Below, piece after piece: positions 8,253 through 18,800 of a DNA stretch of 64,000 bases (positions within the stretch are counted from its first letter, which is position 1; each line of letters opens with the position of its first letter). The notes below the pieces were generated by a model. That model did no database searches. It had not been told where the DNA came from and saw nothing but the letters and a program-made list of their open reading frames with translations. Position numbers and translations under genes: made by a program. Origin of the DNA: Methanothrix soehngenii GP6 (GTDB lineage: Archaea; Halobacteriota; Methanosarcinia; Methanotrichales; Methanotrichaceae). The DNA lies in the NCBI RefSeq assembly GCF_000204415.1, contig NC_015416.1, positions 868,001 through 932,000 on the forward strand, written 5' to 3'.

Positions 8253-11200
8253 TCAGGTGTAATAGACCTCCCGATGATACTCATCCAGGGCCTTGATGGT
8301 GACCTGATCCTTCCCGGCGAGGAGAATGGCATCGGCCGCCGCCTGCGCCGCCTGGATGGTGGTGATATAGGGCACATGATAGTCCACCGCACTCCTCCGG
8401 ATCTGATAGCCGTCTTTCACCGACTGCTTGGTGGTGGGAGTGTTGATTATCAGCTTCACCTCCCCCCGCTTCATATAGTCCAGCACATTGGGGCTGCCGT
8501 TATAGATCTTCTGCACCCTCTCCACCTTTATTCCCGATTTTGAGAGATACTCTGCGGTATTGTCCGTGGCGATGATATCCAGGCCTGCATCGACGAGCTT
8601 CCTCGCCGCCACAGCCGCTGCCGCCTTGTCCTCGTCTTTGACCGATATGAAGACCACTCCCCCCAGGGGCAGGGGATTGTAGGCGGACAGCTCCGCCTTG
8701 AAGAAGGCCAGGCCCAGCTGGTAGTCAATGCCCATCACCTCTCCCGTGGACCTCATCTCCGGGCCCAGGAGGGCATCCGCCCCGGGCAGCTTATCGAAGG
8801 GCAGGAGAACCTCCTTTACCGCCACATAGGGCACCTTAGGCTCCCTGGTGTACCCCTGCTCGGCCAATGATTTGCCGATCATCACATTGGCCGCGATCTT
8901 GGCCAGGGGCAGGCCGGTGGCCTTGGAGACGAAGGGTATGGTCCGGCTGGATCGGGGGTTGGCCTCCAGGACATAAACTGTGCCGTCCTTGTAAGCCATC
9001 TGCAGGTTGACGATACCGATCACACCCAGGCCCAGGGCAATCTTGCGCACATAATCCCGCACCACCTCTAAGACGACGCCGGGCAATGTCTGGGGCGGTA
9101 TCATGCAGGCGCTGTCGCCTGAGTGGATGCCCGCCTCCTCGATATGCTCCATGATGGCGCCGATGAGCACATCCTTTCCGTCGCAGACGGCATCCACATC
9201 TATCTCCACCGCATCCTGCAGGAAGTCGTCGATCAAGACCGGATGCTCCCTCGAGACCCGCACCGCCTCCTGCATGTACACGTCCAGTCCCTTCTCATCA
9301 TAGACGATCTCCATCGCCCTGCCCCCTAAAACGTAGCTGGGCCGGACCAGGACAGGATAGCCTATCTTTGCCGCCACCTCCCGCGCCTCAGCCGGTGAGA
9401 AGGCGATGCCCGCATTGGGCTGGGGGATGTTCAGCCTGGTCATGAGGGCATTGAACCTCTCCCGGTCCTCAGCCAGGTCGATGCTGTCGGGCGAGGTGCC
9501 TAAAATTTTCGTCTTCAGCCCCAGGCGAGCGATCTCCTTTTCCAGAGGGAGAGCCAGGTTGATGGCCGTCTGGCCGCCGAACTGCACCATCAGGCCGTGG
9601 GGCTCCTCTTTCTCAATGATGTTCATCACATCCTCCAGGGTGACCGGCTCGAAGAACAGCTTGTCCGAGGTATCATAATCGGTGGAGACGGTCTCTGGAT
9701 TGTTATTGATAATATGGGCCTCTATCCCTTGCTCTCGCAGGGCCATGACCGCATGAACGGTGCAGTAGTCGAACTCTATCCCCTGGCCGATCCGGATAGG
9801 GCCCGAGCCCAGGATGAGGACCTTCTTCCGGCCGGAGGGCACAAGCTCGCACTGGGTGTCATAGGAGGAGTAGTAATATGGAGTGGTGGCCTCGAACTCC
9901 GCAGCGCAGGTATCCACCATCTTGAAGGTGGGAATGATCTTCAGGGAGCGGCGCAGGTCAGCTATCTCCTCCCGGCTTCGTCCCACCATCGATCCGATCT
10001 GCTCATCGGTAAAGCCCGTCCTCTTCGCCCGACGCAGGGTATCCGCATCCATAACGGAATTTTCGTTTGTTCCCTTAGCCCGCCTTATCTCCTCCTCCAT
10101 CCGGACGATATTTACAATCCGGTAGATGAAGTAGGGCCCAATGCCGGTGATATCCGATATCTCCTCGGGACTCGTCCCCCTCTTCAGAGCCTCATAGATG
10201 GCAAACAGTCGGTCGTCTGTGGGATTCACTAGCAGATCCCGCAGCTCCTCGTCCGTCCAGGTGGCATACTTTCCCTTGTATCCGAAATCCTTGTCGATAT
10301 CCAAAGACCGTACGGCCTTCAAGAGCGCCTCCTCATAGCTCCTGCCGATGGCCATCACCTCGCCGGTGGACTTCATGGCGGTGGTAAGGGTCTTGTCCGC
10401 CCGGACGAACTTGTCAAACGGCCAGCGGGGGATCTTAGCCACCACATAATCCACCATCGGCTCAAAGGATGCCGGCGTCTCCCGGGTTACATCGTTTCTG
10501 ATCTCATCCAGTGTCATGCCAATGGCGATCTTGGCCGTCACCCGGGCAATAGGATAGCCGGTGGCTTTGGAGGCCAGGGCGCTGGAGCGGGATACACGGG
10601 GGTTGACCTCGATCACCCGGTACTCGCCATCCTTGACCGCGAACTGGATGTTGCAGCCCCCCTCGATCTTCAGAGCCCGGATGATATTGATGGCCGCGCT
10701 CCTGAGCATCTGAATCTCATGGTCGGTGAGGGTCTGGATGGGGGTCACCACTATCGACTCGCCGGTGTGAATCCCCATGGGGTCCATGTTCTCCATATTG
10801 CAGATGGTGATGCAGGTATCATTGCTGTCCCTCATCACCTCATACTCCAGCTCCGTCCAGCCCCCCACGCTCTCTTCGAGGAGCACCTGGCTGATCCTGG
10901 ACCTTTTCAGCCCCAGGTCGCAGATCTGCAAGAGCTCCTCCCGGGTCTTGGCTATGCCTCCTCCCGAACCGCCCAATGTATATGCGGGCCTGACCACCAG
11001 GGGCAGACCAAGCTCCTCCATAACCTCCAGAGCCTCATCCAAAGTGTTGACCGCCCGGCTCTCTGGCACCGGCTCGCCCACCTTCTGCATGGCCTGCTTG
11101 AACAGGTCCCGGTCCTCAGCCTCCTGAATGGATTTGACTGAGGTCCCAAGCACCTCCACATTGTACTTCTCTAGAATTCCCATCTCTGCCAGCTCGGAGG

Positions 11201-11495
11201 TGATGTTCAGCCCGGTCTGGCCGCCGATGCCGGCGATGATTCCATCCGGCCTCTCCTTCTCAATGATCTTGGCGACGATATCCGGCTCCAGAGGCTCGAT
11301 ATAGACCTTGTCCGCGGTGTCCGGATCGGTCATGATGGTGGCCGGATTGGAGTTGACCAGGACCACTTCAATCCCCTCCTCGCGCAGGGACTTGCAGGCC
11401 TGAGACCCGGAGAAATCAAACTCCGCCGCCTGGCCGATCTGAATGGGCCCCGAGCCTATGAGAAGGACCTTATGTATATCCGCTCTTTTGGGCAT
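8253..11495 (-). CDS. carB: Carbamoyl-phosphate synthase, large subunit
   Basis: 1080 residues, the normal length for CarB. Two homologous ATP-grasp halves are evident: the first starts [20 protein letters not shown] with the glycine-rich [11 protein letters not shown] loop (about residue 172). The second has [19 protein letters not shown] and [16 protein letters not shown]-terminal MGS-like allosteric domain (about 930-1070) follows. The enzyme makes carbamoyl phosphate from ammonia, bicarbonate and two ATP for pyrimidine and arginine synthesis, receiving ammonia from CarA. It begins 3 nt after the carA stop with a strong GGGAGGGG site, so the two are one operon. Confidence 0.97.
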   Translation of the reverse strand: MPKRADIHKVLLIGSGPIQIGQAAEFDFSGSQACKSLREEGIEVVLVNSNPATIMTDPDTADKVYIEPLEPDIVAKIIEKERPDGIIAGIGGQTGLNITSELAEMGILEKYNVEVLGTSVKSIQEAEDRDLFKQAMQKVGEPVPESRAVNTLDEALEVMEELGLPLVVRPAYTLGGSGGGIAKTREELLQICDLGLKRSRISQVLLEESVGGWTELEYEVMRDSNDTCITICNMENMDPMGIHTGESIVVTPIQTLTDHEIQMLRSAAINIIRALKIEGGCNIQFAVKDGEYRVIEVNPRVSRSSALASKATGYPIARVTAKIAIGMTLDEIRNDVTRETPASFEPMVDYVVAKIPRWPFDKFVRADKTLTTAMKSTGEVMAIGRSYEEALLKAVRSLDIDKDFGYKGKYATWTDEELRDLLVNPTDDRLFAIYEALKRGTSPEEISDITGIGPYFIYRIVNIVRMEEEIRRAKGTNENSVMDADTLRRAKRTGFTDEQIGSMVGRSREEIADLRRSLKIIPTFKMVDTCAAEFEATTPYYYSSYDTQCELVPSGRKKVLILGSGPIRIGQGIEFDYCTVHAVMALREQGIEAHIINNNPETVSTDYDTSDKLFFEPVTLEDVMNIIEKEEPHGLMVQFGGQTAINLALPLEKEIARLGLKTKILGTSPDSIDLAEDRERFNALMTRLNIPQPNAGIAFSPAEAREVAAKIGYPVLVRPSYVLGGRAMEIVYDEKGLDVYMQEAVRVSREHPVLIDDFLQDAVEIDVDAVCDGKDVLIGAIMEHIEEAGIHSGDSACMIPPQTLPGVVLEVVRDYVRKIALGLGVIGIVNLQMAYKDGTVYVLEANPRSSRTIPFVSKATGLPLAKIAANVMIGKSLAEQGYTREPKVPYVAVKEVLLPFDKLPGADALLGPEMRSTGEVMGIDYQLGLAFFKAELSAYNPLPLGGVVFISVKDEDKAAAAVAARKLVDAGLDIIATDNTAEYLSKSGIKVERVQKIYNGSPNVLDYMKRGEVKLIINTPTTKQSVKDGYQIRRSAVDYHVPYITTIQAAQAAADAILLAGKDQVTIKALDEYHREVYYT

Positions 11496-11498
11496 CCT

Positions 11499-12647
11499 CT
11501 ATCCCCTCCCCGGCACAGCCCGGTCATTTTTGCCATTTTTGTCATCCTTGCCATGCTTGCCCTTCTTGTTATCCATGACCCCCACCACTGAGCTGAAGAA
11601 GTGATCGGTGGTGCAATGAGGCCCAGGATAGGCCTCAGGGTGATACTGCACCGCGATGACATCCAGGCTCTTACTCTGGATCCCCTCCACCGTACCGTCG
11701 CTGGCATTAAGCTGGGTGACCTCCAGCCCTGTCCCCTCCAGGGAGGAGGGAACTACAGCGAAGTTATGGTTCTGAGAGGTGATGTAGACGATCCCCTTCC
11801 CCAGGTCTTTGACCGGCTGATTGCCTCCATGATGGCCGAACTTGAGCTTGAAGGTCTCCGCTCCCAGGGCCAGGGATATGACCTGATGGCCCAGGCATAT
11901 GCCAAATATGGGCATCTCTCCAGCGAAATGGCGCACGGCCTGGATGGCCTTCTCCGCTCTCTCCGGGTCCCCAGGGCCATTGGACAGAAACAGGGCATCA
12001 GGTCCAGCCGCTTCTATATCCTGAATCGTGCTATGTGCAGGGAGCACCATCAGATCAAAATCCCTATCTGACAGGCTTCTCAATATCCTCCTCTTGATCC
12101 CCAGGTCGATCACCGCGATCCTCTTGCCCCGGCCTTCAATCCGGTAGGGCTTTTTGCAGGTGACATCCCTCAGGAGGTCCTGGCTGGATATGTCCGGCTG
12201 GGATCGGGCCAGGCCCACCACATCCAGATCCATTATCTCGTCCTTCTCACCCACGGCAACCGCGGCCTTCAGCACCCCTTGTTCTCTCACCTTAATGGTG
12301 AGCATCCTGGTGTCCACTTCGCACAGTCCAGGCCGGCCCTCATCCAGCAAGAACTGATTGAGGGTTTTGTTCAGGCGGTGATGAGTCGGACGGTCCCAGT
12401 GCTCCCTGCAGATCATGGCCCTGGGCCACATCCCGTCCGACTGAAAATCGTCCCCGCTCACCCCATAATTGCCCTGGAGAGGATAAGTGAACAACAGCAT
12501 CTCTCCATGATAAGAGGGATCGGTCAGCGCCTCCTCATAACCGGACATGATGGTTGTGAAGACCAGTTCGCCCGCGACAACGCCGGGCGCACCAAAACCG
12601 GTACCTATCACCCGTGTACCGTCTTCTAACCCTAAGAGCCCAATCAT
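11499..12647 (-). CDS. carA: Carbamoyl-phosphate synthase, small (glutaminase) subunit
   Basis: 382 residues from ATG 12647 (MIGLLGLEDGTRVIGTGFGA), chosen because CarA proteins start at this strand; an in-frame ATG at 12686 would add 13 residues, and neither has a clear ribosome site. The N-terminal CPSase domain covers about residues 1-130. The class I glutaminase domain has the nucleophile Cys251 in FGICLGHQV and the His/Glu pair in VQYHPEAYPGPH (about 335). It releases ammonia for CarB. The C-terminus has an unusual Lys/Gly/Asp-rich tail (KKGKHGKDDKNGKND). A TATA-like ATTAAAAAAG lies at about 12730-12740. Confidence 0.96.
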   Translation of the reverse strand: MIGLLGLEDGTRVIGTGFGAPGVVAGELVFTTIMSGYEEALTDPSYHGEMLLFTYPLQGNYGVSGDDFQSDGMWPRAMICREHWDRPTHHRLNKTLNQFLLDEGRPGLCEVDTRMLTIKVREQGVLKAAVAVGEKDEIMDLDVVGLARSQPDISSQDLLRDVTCKKPYRIEGRGKRIAVIDLGIKRRILRSLSDRDFDLMVLPAHSTIQDIEAAGPDALFLSNGPGDPERAEKAIQAVRHFAGEMPIFGICLGHQVISLALGAETFKLKFGHHGGNQPVKDLGKGIVYITSQNHNFAVVPSSLEGTGLEVTQLNASDGTVEGIQSKSLDVIAVQYHPEAYPGPHCTTDHFFSSVVGVMDNKKGKHGKDDKNGKNDRAVPGRG

Positions 12648-12763
12648 ATTATCGGGAAAACAAGACGCCAGGTCGTCTAAATACATTTCGATGATGAGTT
12701 GGACGATCAGATCGCAGCAAAGAGATCATCATCTTTTTTAATCTTGAGACCATAATTCGGTCT

Positions 12764-13108
12764 ATGGAAGTATCTGTAGAGACCACGCGCAGCTCCGAGT
12801 TCAAGCAGATCTATGCCATCGGGGCAATAGGCGGCCACAGCCCCTATGACTTCAGAATTGCTTTTTACAATGATTCGCCCAAGATCCAGAGAGATGGGAA
12901 CAAGAACATCACCGTCATGGAAAGAAAGATCGAGATGGAGATCATCTTATCCCCCCTGGCTGCCAAGGAGCTGGCCAGATGGCTGGAAGAGCATATCAAG
13001 GACTATGAGAAGAAATTTGGGGAAATCAAGAGGCCTGGTGCAGGGTCTGGCGAGAAGGGTAACACGGAAAAATCCGGAGAATCTGCCCCCATTCAGGGCT
13101 ACATGTGA
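12764..13108 (+). CDS. DUF3467-like protein
   Basis: 114 residues. The core carries the pattern of DUF3467: an N-terminal strand (FKQIYAIGAIGGHSPYDFRI), a central strand pair and the C-terminal helix ILSPLAAKELARWLEEHIKD followed by YEKKFGE. The tail (GAGSGEKGNTEKSGESAP) is disordered. The family is widespread and uncharacterised. The gene starts 77 nt from the outer carA start in the opposite direction and is 6 nt before the TPR gene, so it probably opens a short operon that may share a control region with carAB. Confidence 0.65.
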   Translation: MEVSVETTRSSEFKQIYAIGAIGGHSPYDFRIAFYNDSPKIQRDGNKNITVMERKIEMEIILSPLAAKELARWLEEHIKDYEKKFGEIKRPGAGSGEKGNTEKSGESAPIQGYM

Positions 13109-13114
13109 TGATCC

Positions 13115-13600
13115 ATGAACAGCAAAGAAAAGATTCAGCTTCACAAAGGAATGGATTGCGTCCGGAGAATGGATTTTGAGAAAGCCATAGAATACTTCCA
13201 AATTGTCACCGCCTCCAATCCGGATATGCCAGAGGCCTGGAACAACCTGGGCGTGGCCTTCTATGGCCTGGGTCGAATCGATGAGGCTCTGGAGAGCTAC
13301 GACCGATCTATTGCCCTCGATCCGAGTAATCTCGATGCTCTGCGAAACCGTGCATTTCTGCTTCGAAACCAAAAGAGGCTACCTGAGGCCCTGGAGGCCT
13401 ACGATACCGTCCTGGAAAAGGGAGGAGATGCCATAGACCTCGAGTCCACTGCGGTTGTTCTAACCGCTATGGGAAGGCTGGAGGAGGCCCTCAACTGCCT
13501 GTACCTTGCCCGGGAGAAGCTCTCTTTAAAGCGCCTGGAGGATGAGATAGAGATGGTGCAGAAAAAGATCCTGGAAAGGGACGGACAGAGCGGGGATTAG
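13115..13600 (+). CDS. Tetratricopeptide-repeat protein
   Basis: 161 residues of almost pure TPR. Repeats are visible at about residues 7-38 (FEKAIEYFQIVTASNPDM), 39-72 (PEAWNNLGVAFYGLGRIDEA), 73-105 (SNLDALRNRAFLLRNQKR) and 106-140. The consensus W/L-G-Y/F-A-P positions are present in each. TPR solenoids mediate protein-protein contacts; the partner is unknown. There is no signal peptide, so it is cytoplasmic. It follows the DUF3467 gene by 6 nt, suggesting co-expression. Confidence 0.85.
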   Translation: MNSKEKIQLHKGMDCVRRMDFEKAIEYFQIVTASNPDMPEAWNNLGVAFYGLGRIDEALESYDRSIALDPSNLDALRNRAFLLRNQKRLPEALEAYDTVLEKGGDAIDLESTAVVLTAMGRLEEALNCLYLAREKLSLKRLEDEIEMVQKKILERDGQSGD

Positions 13601-13691
13601 GCCAAATGCGAGCCGGATGGCGGGGCAGAGAGAAAAGAGTAATAGCAGGAAAGCTCTTTGAATCATCAACTGGACGGGGAGGTGAGAGGCT

Positions 13692-13925
13692 ATGAAGGGT
13701 TTTATAATGATCAATGTAGAGCCAGGGACAGAGAAAGCAGTCCATGATCGCTTGGAGAAGATCAAAGGGATCTGCGAGGTCGTTCCCGTATACGGTGAGA
13801 GGGATTTCATCGCCATAGTAGACGTGGAAGGCATCTCCGACCTCAACCGGGCAGTGATGAATGTGAGGGAGATAAACGGAGTGACCAATACTCAGACCAT
13901 TCTGGGCATGGAGCTGAAGTTCTAG
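13692..13925 (+). CDS. Stand-alone Lrp/AsnC effector-binding domain (RAM domain)
   Basis: 77 residues: MKGFIMINVEPGTEKAVHDR, then VVPVYGERDFIAIVDVEG and a final strand GVTNTQTILGMELKF. This is the alpha/beta ligand-binding half of Lrp/AsnC regulators with no helix-turn-helix. Such proteins form dimers or octamers and may bind amino acids or modulate full-length Lrp proteins. A perfect GGAGGTGA lies 6 nt before the ATG. The MFS gene starts 6 nt after it, so a linked role in sensing and export is possible but unproven. Confidence 0.85.
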   Translation: MKGFIMINVEPGTEKAVHDRLEKIKGICEVVPVYGERDFIAIVDVEGISDLNRAVMNVREINGVTNTQTILGMELKF

Positions 13926-13931
13926 GACAGG

Positions 13932-15140
13932 ATGCAAATAACCAAGGATTCCGGTTCGCTCTGGCCCCTCTATCTGGCGGTATTCGTCGCCGTCCTGGGA
14001 TTCACTCTGGTCGTACCATTCTTTCCCAGCTATGTTATGGACCTGGGGGCATCTTACACCCTGCTCGGGTTCATAATATCCATCTACGGAGCGTCGCAGC
14101 TGCTAGTCCAGGTGCCTATAGGCCGCCTCTCCGACCGGATGGGAAGAAAGAGGCTAATGCTCATAGGACTGATGACATTTGCAGTCCTCCCACCTCTGTA
14201 CATCTATGCCGAGAACGCCTATACCCTGCTATTCATAAGAGCTCTGGGGGGTGTCGGTGCCGCCTTCGTCTGGCCCACTGCCATGGCCCTGATCATAGAC
14301 CAGTCTCGTGCTCACAGCAGAGGAGCCGCCATGGGCTTTTACAATGCTGCCTTTTACTCCGCCCTGGCTTTAGGTCCATTTATGGGGGGAGCGCTCTATG
14401 ATCAGATGGGGCTTGAAGCACCCTTCTACTTCTGGACCCTCCTGGGAATAGCATCGATCATCATAGTCACTTTTAAAGTACCCGAATCCAGGGGCATAGT
14501 CCCGAAGGCTGATGAGCAGCCTCAAAGAAGAGAGGAGCCACTCATCGCCCCTGGATATGCGATCACATTTCTCGCCTGCTGCGCGGTCATCCTCTGGTCA
14601 GGGGTGGTGGGCGGCTTCAACATCACCCTTCTCCCTTCCTACGCCAAGGCTCTGGGCTTCTCCACCACCGATATAGGGCTCATCTATCTGGTCTATGGAG
14701 GAATCACTGCCATCTCCAACATTTACTTCGGCCGCCTGGCAGATCGAGGGAGGAGAAAATGGCTCATATTTCTGGGCAGCCTGGCTGGCCTGATCTCATT
14801 TGCGCTTCTCTTCATAGTCTCAAACCTCATCCAGGTACTGATCCTCTTTGCCGGCCTGGGTTTGGGCCTGGGCATATGCAGCCCGGCGGCTGCCGCACTC
14901 GTCGCCGATACCACCAATGCATCTCGGAGGGGGGAGACCTATGGCATCTTCAATACTGCCCGTATGTCCGGAGTGGTGGTGGGCCCTATCATGGCCGGGC
15001 TGGCGGCGGATATGCAGGGAATTGATGGCGCTTTGTATGCCTTCACTCTGATCGCCCTGGCAATAACTTTGGGAGCTGTTGCCATCCGGGAAGCAAAAGA
15101 GGATTCCGTAAATAGCAGGGAAGATGCCGATAGGCTCTGA
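13932..15140 (+). CDS. Major facilitator superfamily transporter
   Basis: 402 residues with about 12 predicted membrane helices. The MFS motif A appears between helices 2 and 3 as GRLSDRMGRKRLMLIG (about residue 65) and again in the second half as GRLADRGRRKW (about 260). A hydrophilic loop (about 185-205) separates the two six-helix halves. The pattern matches drug or metabolite exporters of the DHA type, but the substrate cannot be read from sequence. It is preceded by the RAM-domain gene and followed by a convergent secreted-protein gene. Confidence 0.9.
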   Translation: MQITKDSGSLWPLYLAVFVAVLGFTLVVPFFPSYVMDLGASYTLLGFIISIYGASQLLVQVPIGRLSDRMGRKRLMLIGLMTFAVLPPLYIYAENAYTLLFIRALGGVGAAFVWPTAMALIIDQSRAHSRGAAMGFYNAAFYSALALGPFMGGALYDQMGLEAPFYFWTLLGIASIIIVTFKVPESRGIVPKADEQPQRREEPLIAPGYAITFLACCAVILWSGVVGGFNITLLPSYAKALGFSTTDIGLIYLVYGGITAISNIYFGRLADRGRRKWLIFLGSLAGLISFALLFIVSNLIQVLILFAGLGLGLGICSPAAAALVADTTNASRRGETYGIFNTARMSGVVVGPIMAGLAADMQGIDGALYAFTLIALAITLGAVAIREAKEDSVNSREDADRL

Positions 15141-15225
15141 AAAGGGTGACAGAAAAGACCTATTGAGCTGCAGGAGGGGTCAACTCCCGCCAGCCCGATT
15201 TCGGCAGCGATCCGTTCCAGTATCC

Positions 15226-15618
15226 TTATTGGCTCAAATTCGTCCAGGAGCCCTGGCCACCCACTCGGAATGAGGATTTATCTTTGGCATACAGCAGATT
15301 GTTCTCTGCATGGCCGTCGAAGGTGGGAGAGGCCAGGAAAGATGCGGTCCCTTTTCCAGCGCTGGTGATCATTATAGAGTTGGTGACATTTGTATAGTTG
15401 ACCGGAATGGCACGCATATAGAAGTCCTCGCCCAGGGTGGAGTAATAGGTAAAACCAGCGATCCTGGTGAGGGCAGTGTCTGTGATATTGAAGGCGGCGT
15501 TGGCTGAATAATATTCCGATATCGGGAAGGATAGAGGATCGGTATAAAGCCAAGTCGTTCCCAGGGTGGTACTGGCCAGCATTAGGAGCACGGCAGCCGA
15601 AATGAGATGCTTTATCAT
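15226..15618 (-). CDS. Small secreted protein, unknown
   Basis: About 130 residues from ATG 15618 (MIKHLISAAVLLMLASTTLG), a clean signal peptide. The preferred start has AAGGCGG upstream and fits a TATA-like GATTTAAATC at about 15645-15654; an ATG at 15636 lies too close to that TATA. The mature part is Ser/Thr/Asn-rich and beta-like with several N-glycosylation sequons (NIT, NYT, NVT, NLS). No family was recognised. It lies just downstream of the giant surface protein gene, separated by a terminator. Confidence 0.65.
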   Translation of the reverse strand: MIKHLISAAVLLMLASTTLGTTWLYTDPLSFPISEYYSANAAFNITDTALTRIAGFTYYSTLGEDFYMRAIPVNYTNVTNSIMITSAGKGTASFLASPTFDGHAENNLLYAKDKSSFRVGGQGSWTNLSQ

Positions 15619-15678
15619 GAACCGCCTTGCTTGCATGAAAAGGATTTAAATCTAACTGACGTTTGGAAAGAAAAATCG

Positions 15679-15709
15679 GAGGTGGGCATATTTCTCCTCT
15701 GCCCACCTC
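15679..15709 (-). terminator. Intrinsic-type terminator of the giant surface-protein gene
   Basis: A perfect 10-bp inverted repeat, GAGGTGGGCA and TGCCCACCTC, with an 11-nt loop. On the minus strand it is followed by CGATTTTTCTTTCC. It lies about 100 nt past the stop of the large gene that ends at 15813. Hairpin plus T-tract supports termination of minus-strand transcription. Confidence 0.7.
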
Positions 15710-15812
15710 AAAAAGCTTCAAGCCAGCAGCCTTTGCATCCTTTCCGATCCAGAAGCTGCAGGCATTATGCTTATTTGCAGTCTCTTTGCCTTTCTATTCG
15801 ATGTGCTGGCTC

Positions 15813-18800
15813 CTACCGTCTCACCATATCCTGCAGCATATAGCCCTGGCCCATGGCACTGTCATAAGCATTGGCTGGGGCATGCTTGCCGTCTCTGACA
15901 TACACATAGACCCTATAGTTGCCAGCATCGGTGGGAGCACTGGACCAGGTCCACTGATTCTTAGCTGACCAGCTCTGCACGATCCTCCAAACATTGCCGG
16001 TGGAGGGGCCTTTCAGCCAGAACTGATAGTACAGTGGATCTTTATCTGCATCGCTAGCGGTTGCCGTCCACTTAACCGGAGTTCCAGCTCCCTGGGGGCT
16101 GGGGCGGTCGGATTTCAGAGCGGTCAGAACCGGCGGCTGATTGGAGATCAGCTGATAGGAGGAGCCCAGAGCGCTATCGTACCCGGTGTCAGGGTAATGC
16201 CAGCCGTCTCTGGCGTAGACGTAGACCGTATAGGCTCCGCCATCATTTGGCATGCTGGACCAGGTCCACTGGTTCGCCAGGGACCAGTCTTGAGCTATCT
16301 GCCAGACGTTGCCGGTGGAGGGGCCTTTCAACCAGAACCGGTAGTATATCGGATCTTTATCTGCATCGATTGCCGCAGCGGTCCACTTAACCGGGGTTCC
16401 AGCTCCTTGAGGGCTGAGGCGGTCGGATTTCAGAGCGGTCAGAACCGGCGGCTGATTGGGGGCCAGGATGAAGGGGGCCCCCACAGCGCTATCATATCCG
16501 GTCTCAGGATTATGCCAGCCATCCCGGACATAGACATAGACCGTATAGGCTCCGCCATCGGACGGCAGGCTGGCCCAGGTCCACTGATTCTTATATGACC
16601 AGTCCTGCACTATCTTCCAGCTGTTCCCGGTGGATGGACCCTTCAGCCAGAACCGGTAAAGCAGTGGCTCCATATCCGGGTCAGTCGCTATTGCTGTCCA
16701 GGTCACAGGCGTTCCTGCCTTCTGGGAGCTGGGTTTGTCCGATCCAAGGGAGATCAGAGTGGGGGGCAGATTCTGCCGCCGCACTGTGAACAGCGCACCA
16801 GCATCATCGTCCCATCCGGCTGGGCTGGAATGGAGGCCATCCCTCACCTGCACCTTGATCTCGCTGGTGCCCGCATCAGCCGGCGTTGTCGGCCAGGTCC
16901 AGGTTGGATCGGTGGACCAGTCGCGGACCATTCGCCACAGTCCGCCGGTCGATGGACCCCTCATCCAGTACCTGAAGAAGAGCGGATTGCCCTCCGGGTC
17001 GCTGGCGGTGGCCGCCCATCTGATGGTAGCTCCTACTGGCTGTGCGCTGGGCAGGTTCGTGCCCAGGCCGGTGATCACCGGAGGCAGGTTCACATTCATG
17101 ATGAAGAACCGGCCAACCTGATAGTCATCCGAGCCGGCAGGTCCGGCATGCTTGCCGTCCCTGACTGCTACCAGCACCTCGCTGTAGCCCACGTCTGCAG
17201 GAGTGGTCCTCCAGATCCACTGGTTGCTCTTGCCCCAGCCGGTCATATCCACCCAGAATCCGCGGGTGGCAGGACCGCGCAGGAAGAACCGGTACTGCAA
17301 GGGGTCTCTGTCTGGATCAGAGGCTATAGCCGTCCACTTGATCCAGCTGCCGGCATACTGCGGCTCAGGCCGGTCGGTGTAAAGGACCTGCACACTGGGC
17401 GGCAGATTGCCGCCGGTCAGGCTAAAGGAGACGGTCTTCTTGACATCGTATCCTCCTGGGCCGGAATGCTGTCCATCCCTTATCCAGACCTCAACCTCAT
17501 ACTTACCGGCAGGATAGCCGAGAGTGTTCCAGGTCCAGACGCTCCTGCTGCTATAGCCGGTGTCCAGGTTGATTCCCGGCCCTCTAACCAGGAATCTGTA
17601 CTGGAGAGGATCAAGGTCATCTGCCCTGGCCGTCCAGATGATCGGTGTTCCAGACCTCTGGGGACTGCTCTTGTCCGGGATAAGTGATGGATTGGCAGGC
17701 AATGGATTCCAGTTGCCGAAATCCTTTCCAGAAACGCTGGTAGTGGATGAATCCAGGGTGACGGTATAAGTGCCACTCGCTGGTGCCTTCTGATCCCATC
17801 CGGGCTGATGAATCTCCCGAACGGTATAGGTTCCAGAGGCAACATCCGTGAAACTGTAAGAGCCGTCAGCTTCGGTGGTTGCAACCTTTATCACCCCTCC
17901 TCCAGCCGGCTCCAGGTTGATCTTCCAGCCGCCCATTCCTGGCTCGCCGGGATCTCTGACCCCGTTGCCGTTGATATCGTTGTACTTCACTCCAGAGATG
18001 GATTGAGCTGCCAATCTATTCCCAAAGTCGTTGTCCTTTGCCTCTCTGGGAGGTGTTCTCACATCGAAGACTATGCTGTGGCTCCCCCCCGCTGGAGCGG
18101 TCTGCGTCCAGCCGGTTCTTGAGGTCTCGCTAACCTTGTATGTGCCGGGAAGGAGCCTCTCGAACTTGTAGTTGCCGTTGTTGTCCGTGGTGGCGGTAAG
18201 GGTGGGAAGCGGCTTGCCAAACCAGGTGCTCCCGGTCAGGACCATCTCCCAGCCGGAAAGGCCCTTCTCACCGGGATTCTTGGTGCTGTCGCTATTCAGA
18301 TCCTCGTACTTCATTCCGGATATGGAATTAGATCCGCGTATTCCGAAGTTGACGTTGGTCACCACTACCGTTTTGATGGTCACTGTGACCGTGGAAGAGG
18401 TGGTGAGGACCATGCCCGTCGGGACGGGATCGTTTATGGTGTAGGTCCCAGGCAGGACGTTCTCGAAGCTGTAGAGTCCGTTCTCATCGGTGGTGGTATT
18501 GGCCACTACCTTGCCGTTCTCGACCAGGCTCACTTCCCCGCCGGGAATGCCAGGCTCATCCTCGTCCTGCAGGCCGTTGCCGTTGATGTCATAGTACTTC
18601 TGGCCGGAGATGGAAAGACCGCCGCTGTTGGCGAAATCCTTGTCGGCCACATCGGCATCCTTAAGCTCAACCGTCCAGGGGCCTTCAGGTGCTATCTGAT
18701 TGATGCCCTCTGCAGCGACCTGGCTTATGCTGTAGGTTCCAGGAGACAGATTGCGGAAGGCATAAGAGCCATCTTCAAGCGTGGTGGTGGCATTTATGAC

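Noticed and set aside
10719-11141. Long plus-strand frame opposite carB
   Set aside because: It lies wholly inside carB, whose two ATP-grasp domains are unmistakable; G/C-rich third positions produce antisense frames of this length.
12680-12735. C/D-box guide RNA suggested by an ATGATGA motif
   Set aside because: No CTGA D box at a suitable distance and no inverted terminal pairing; the motif is in the carA leader.
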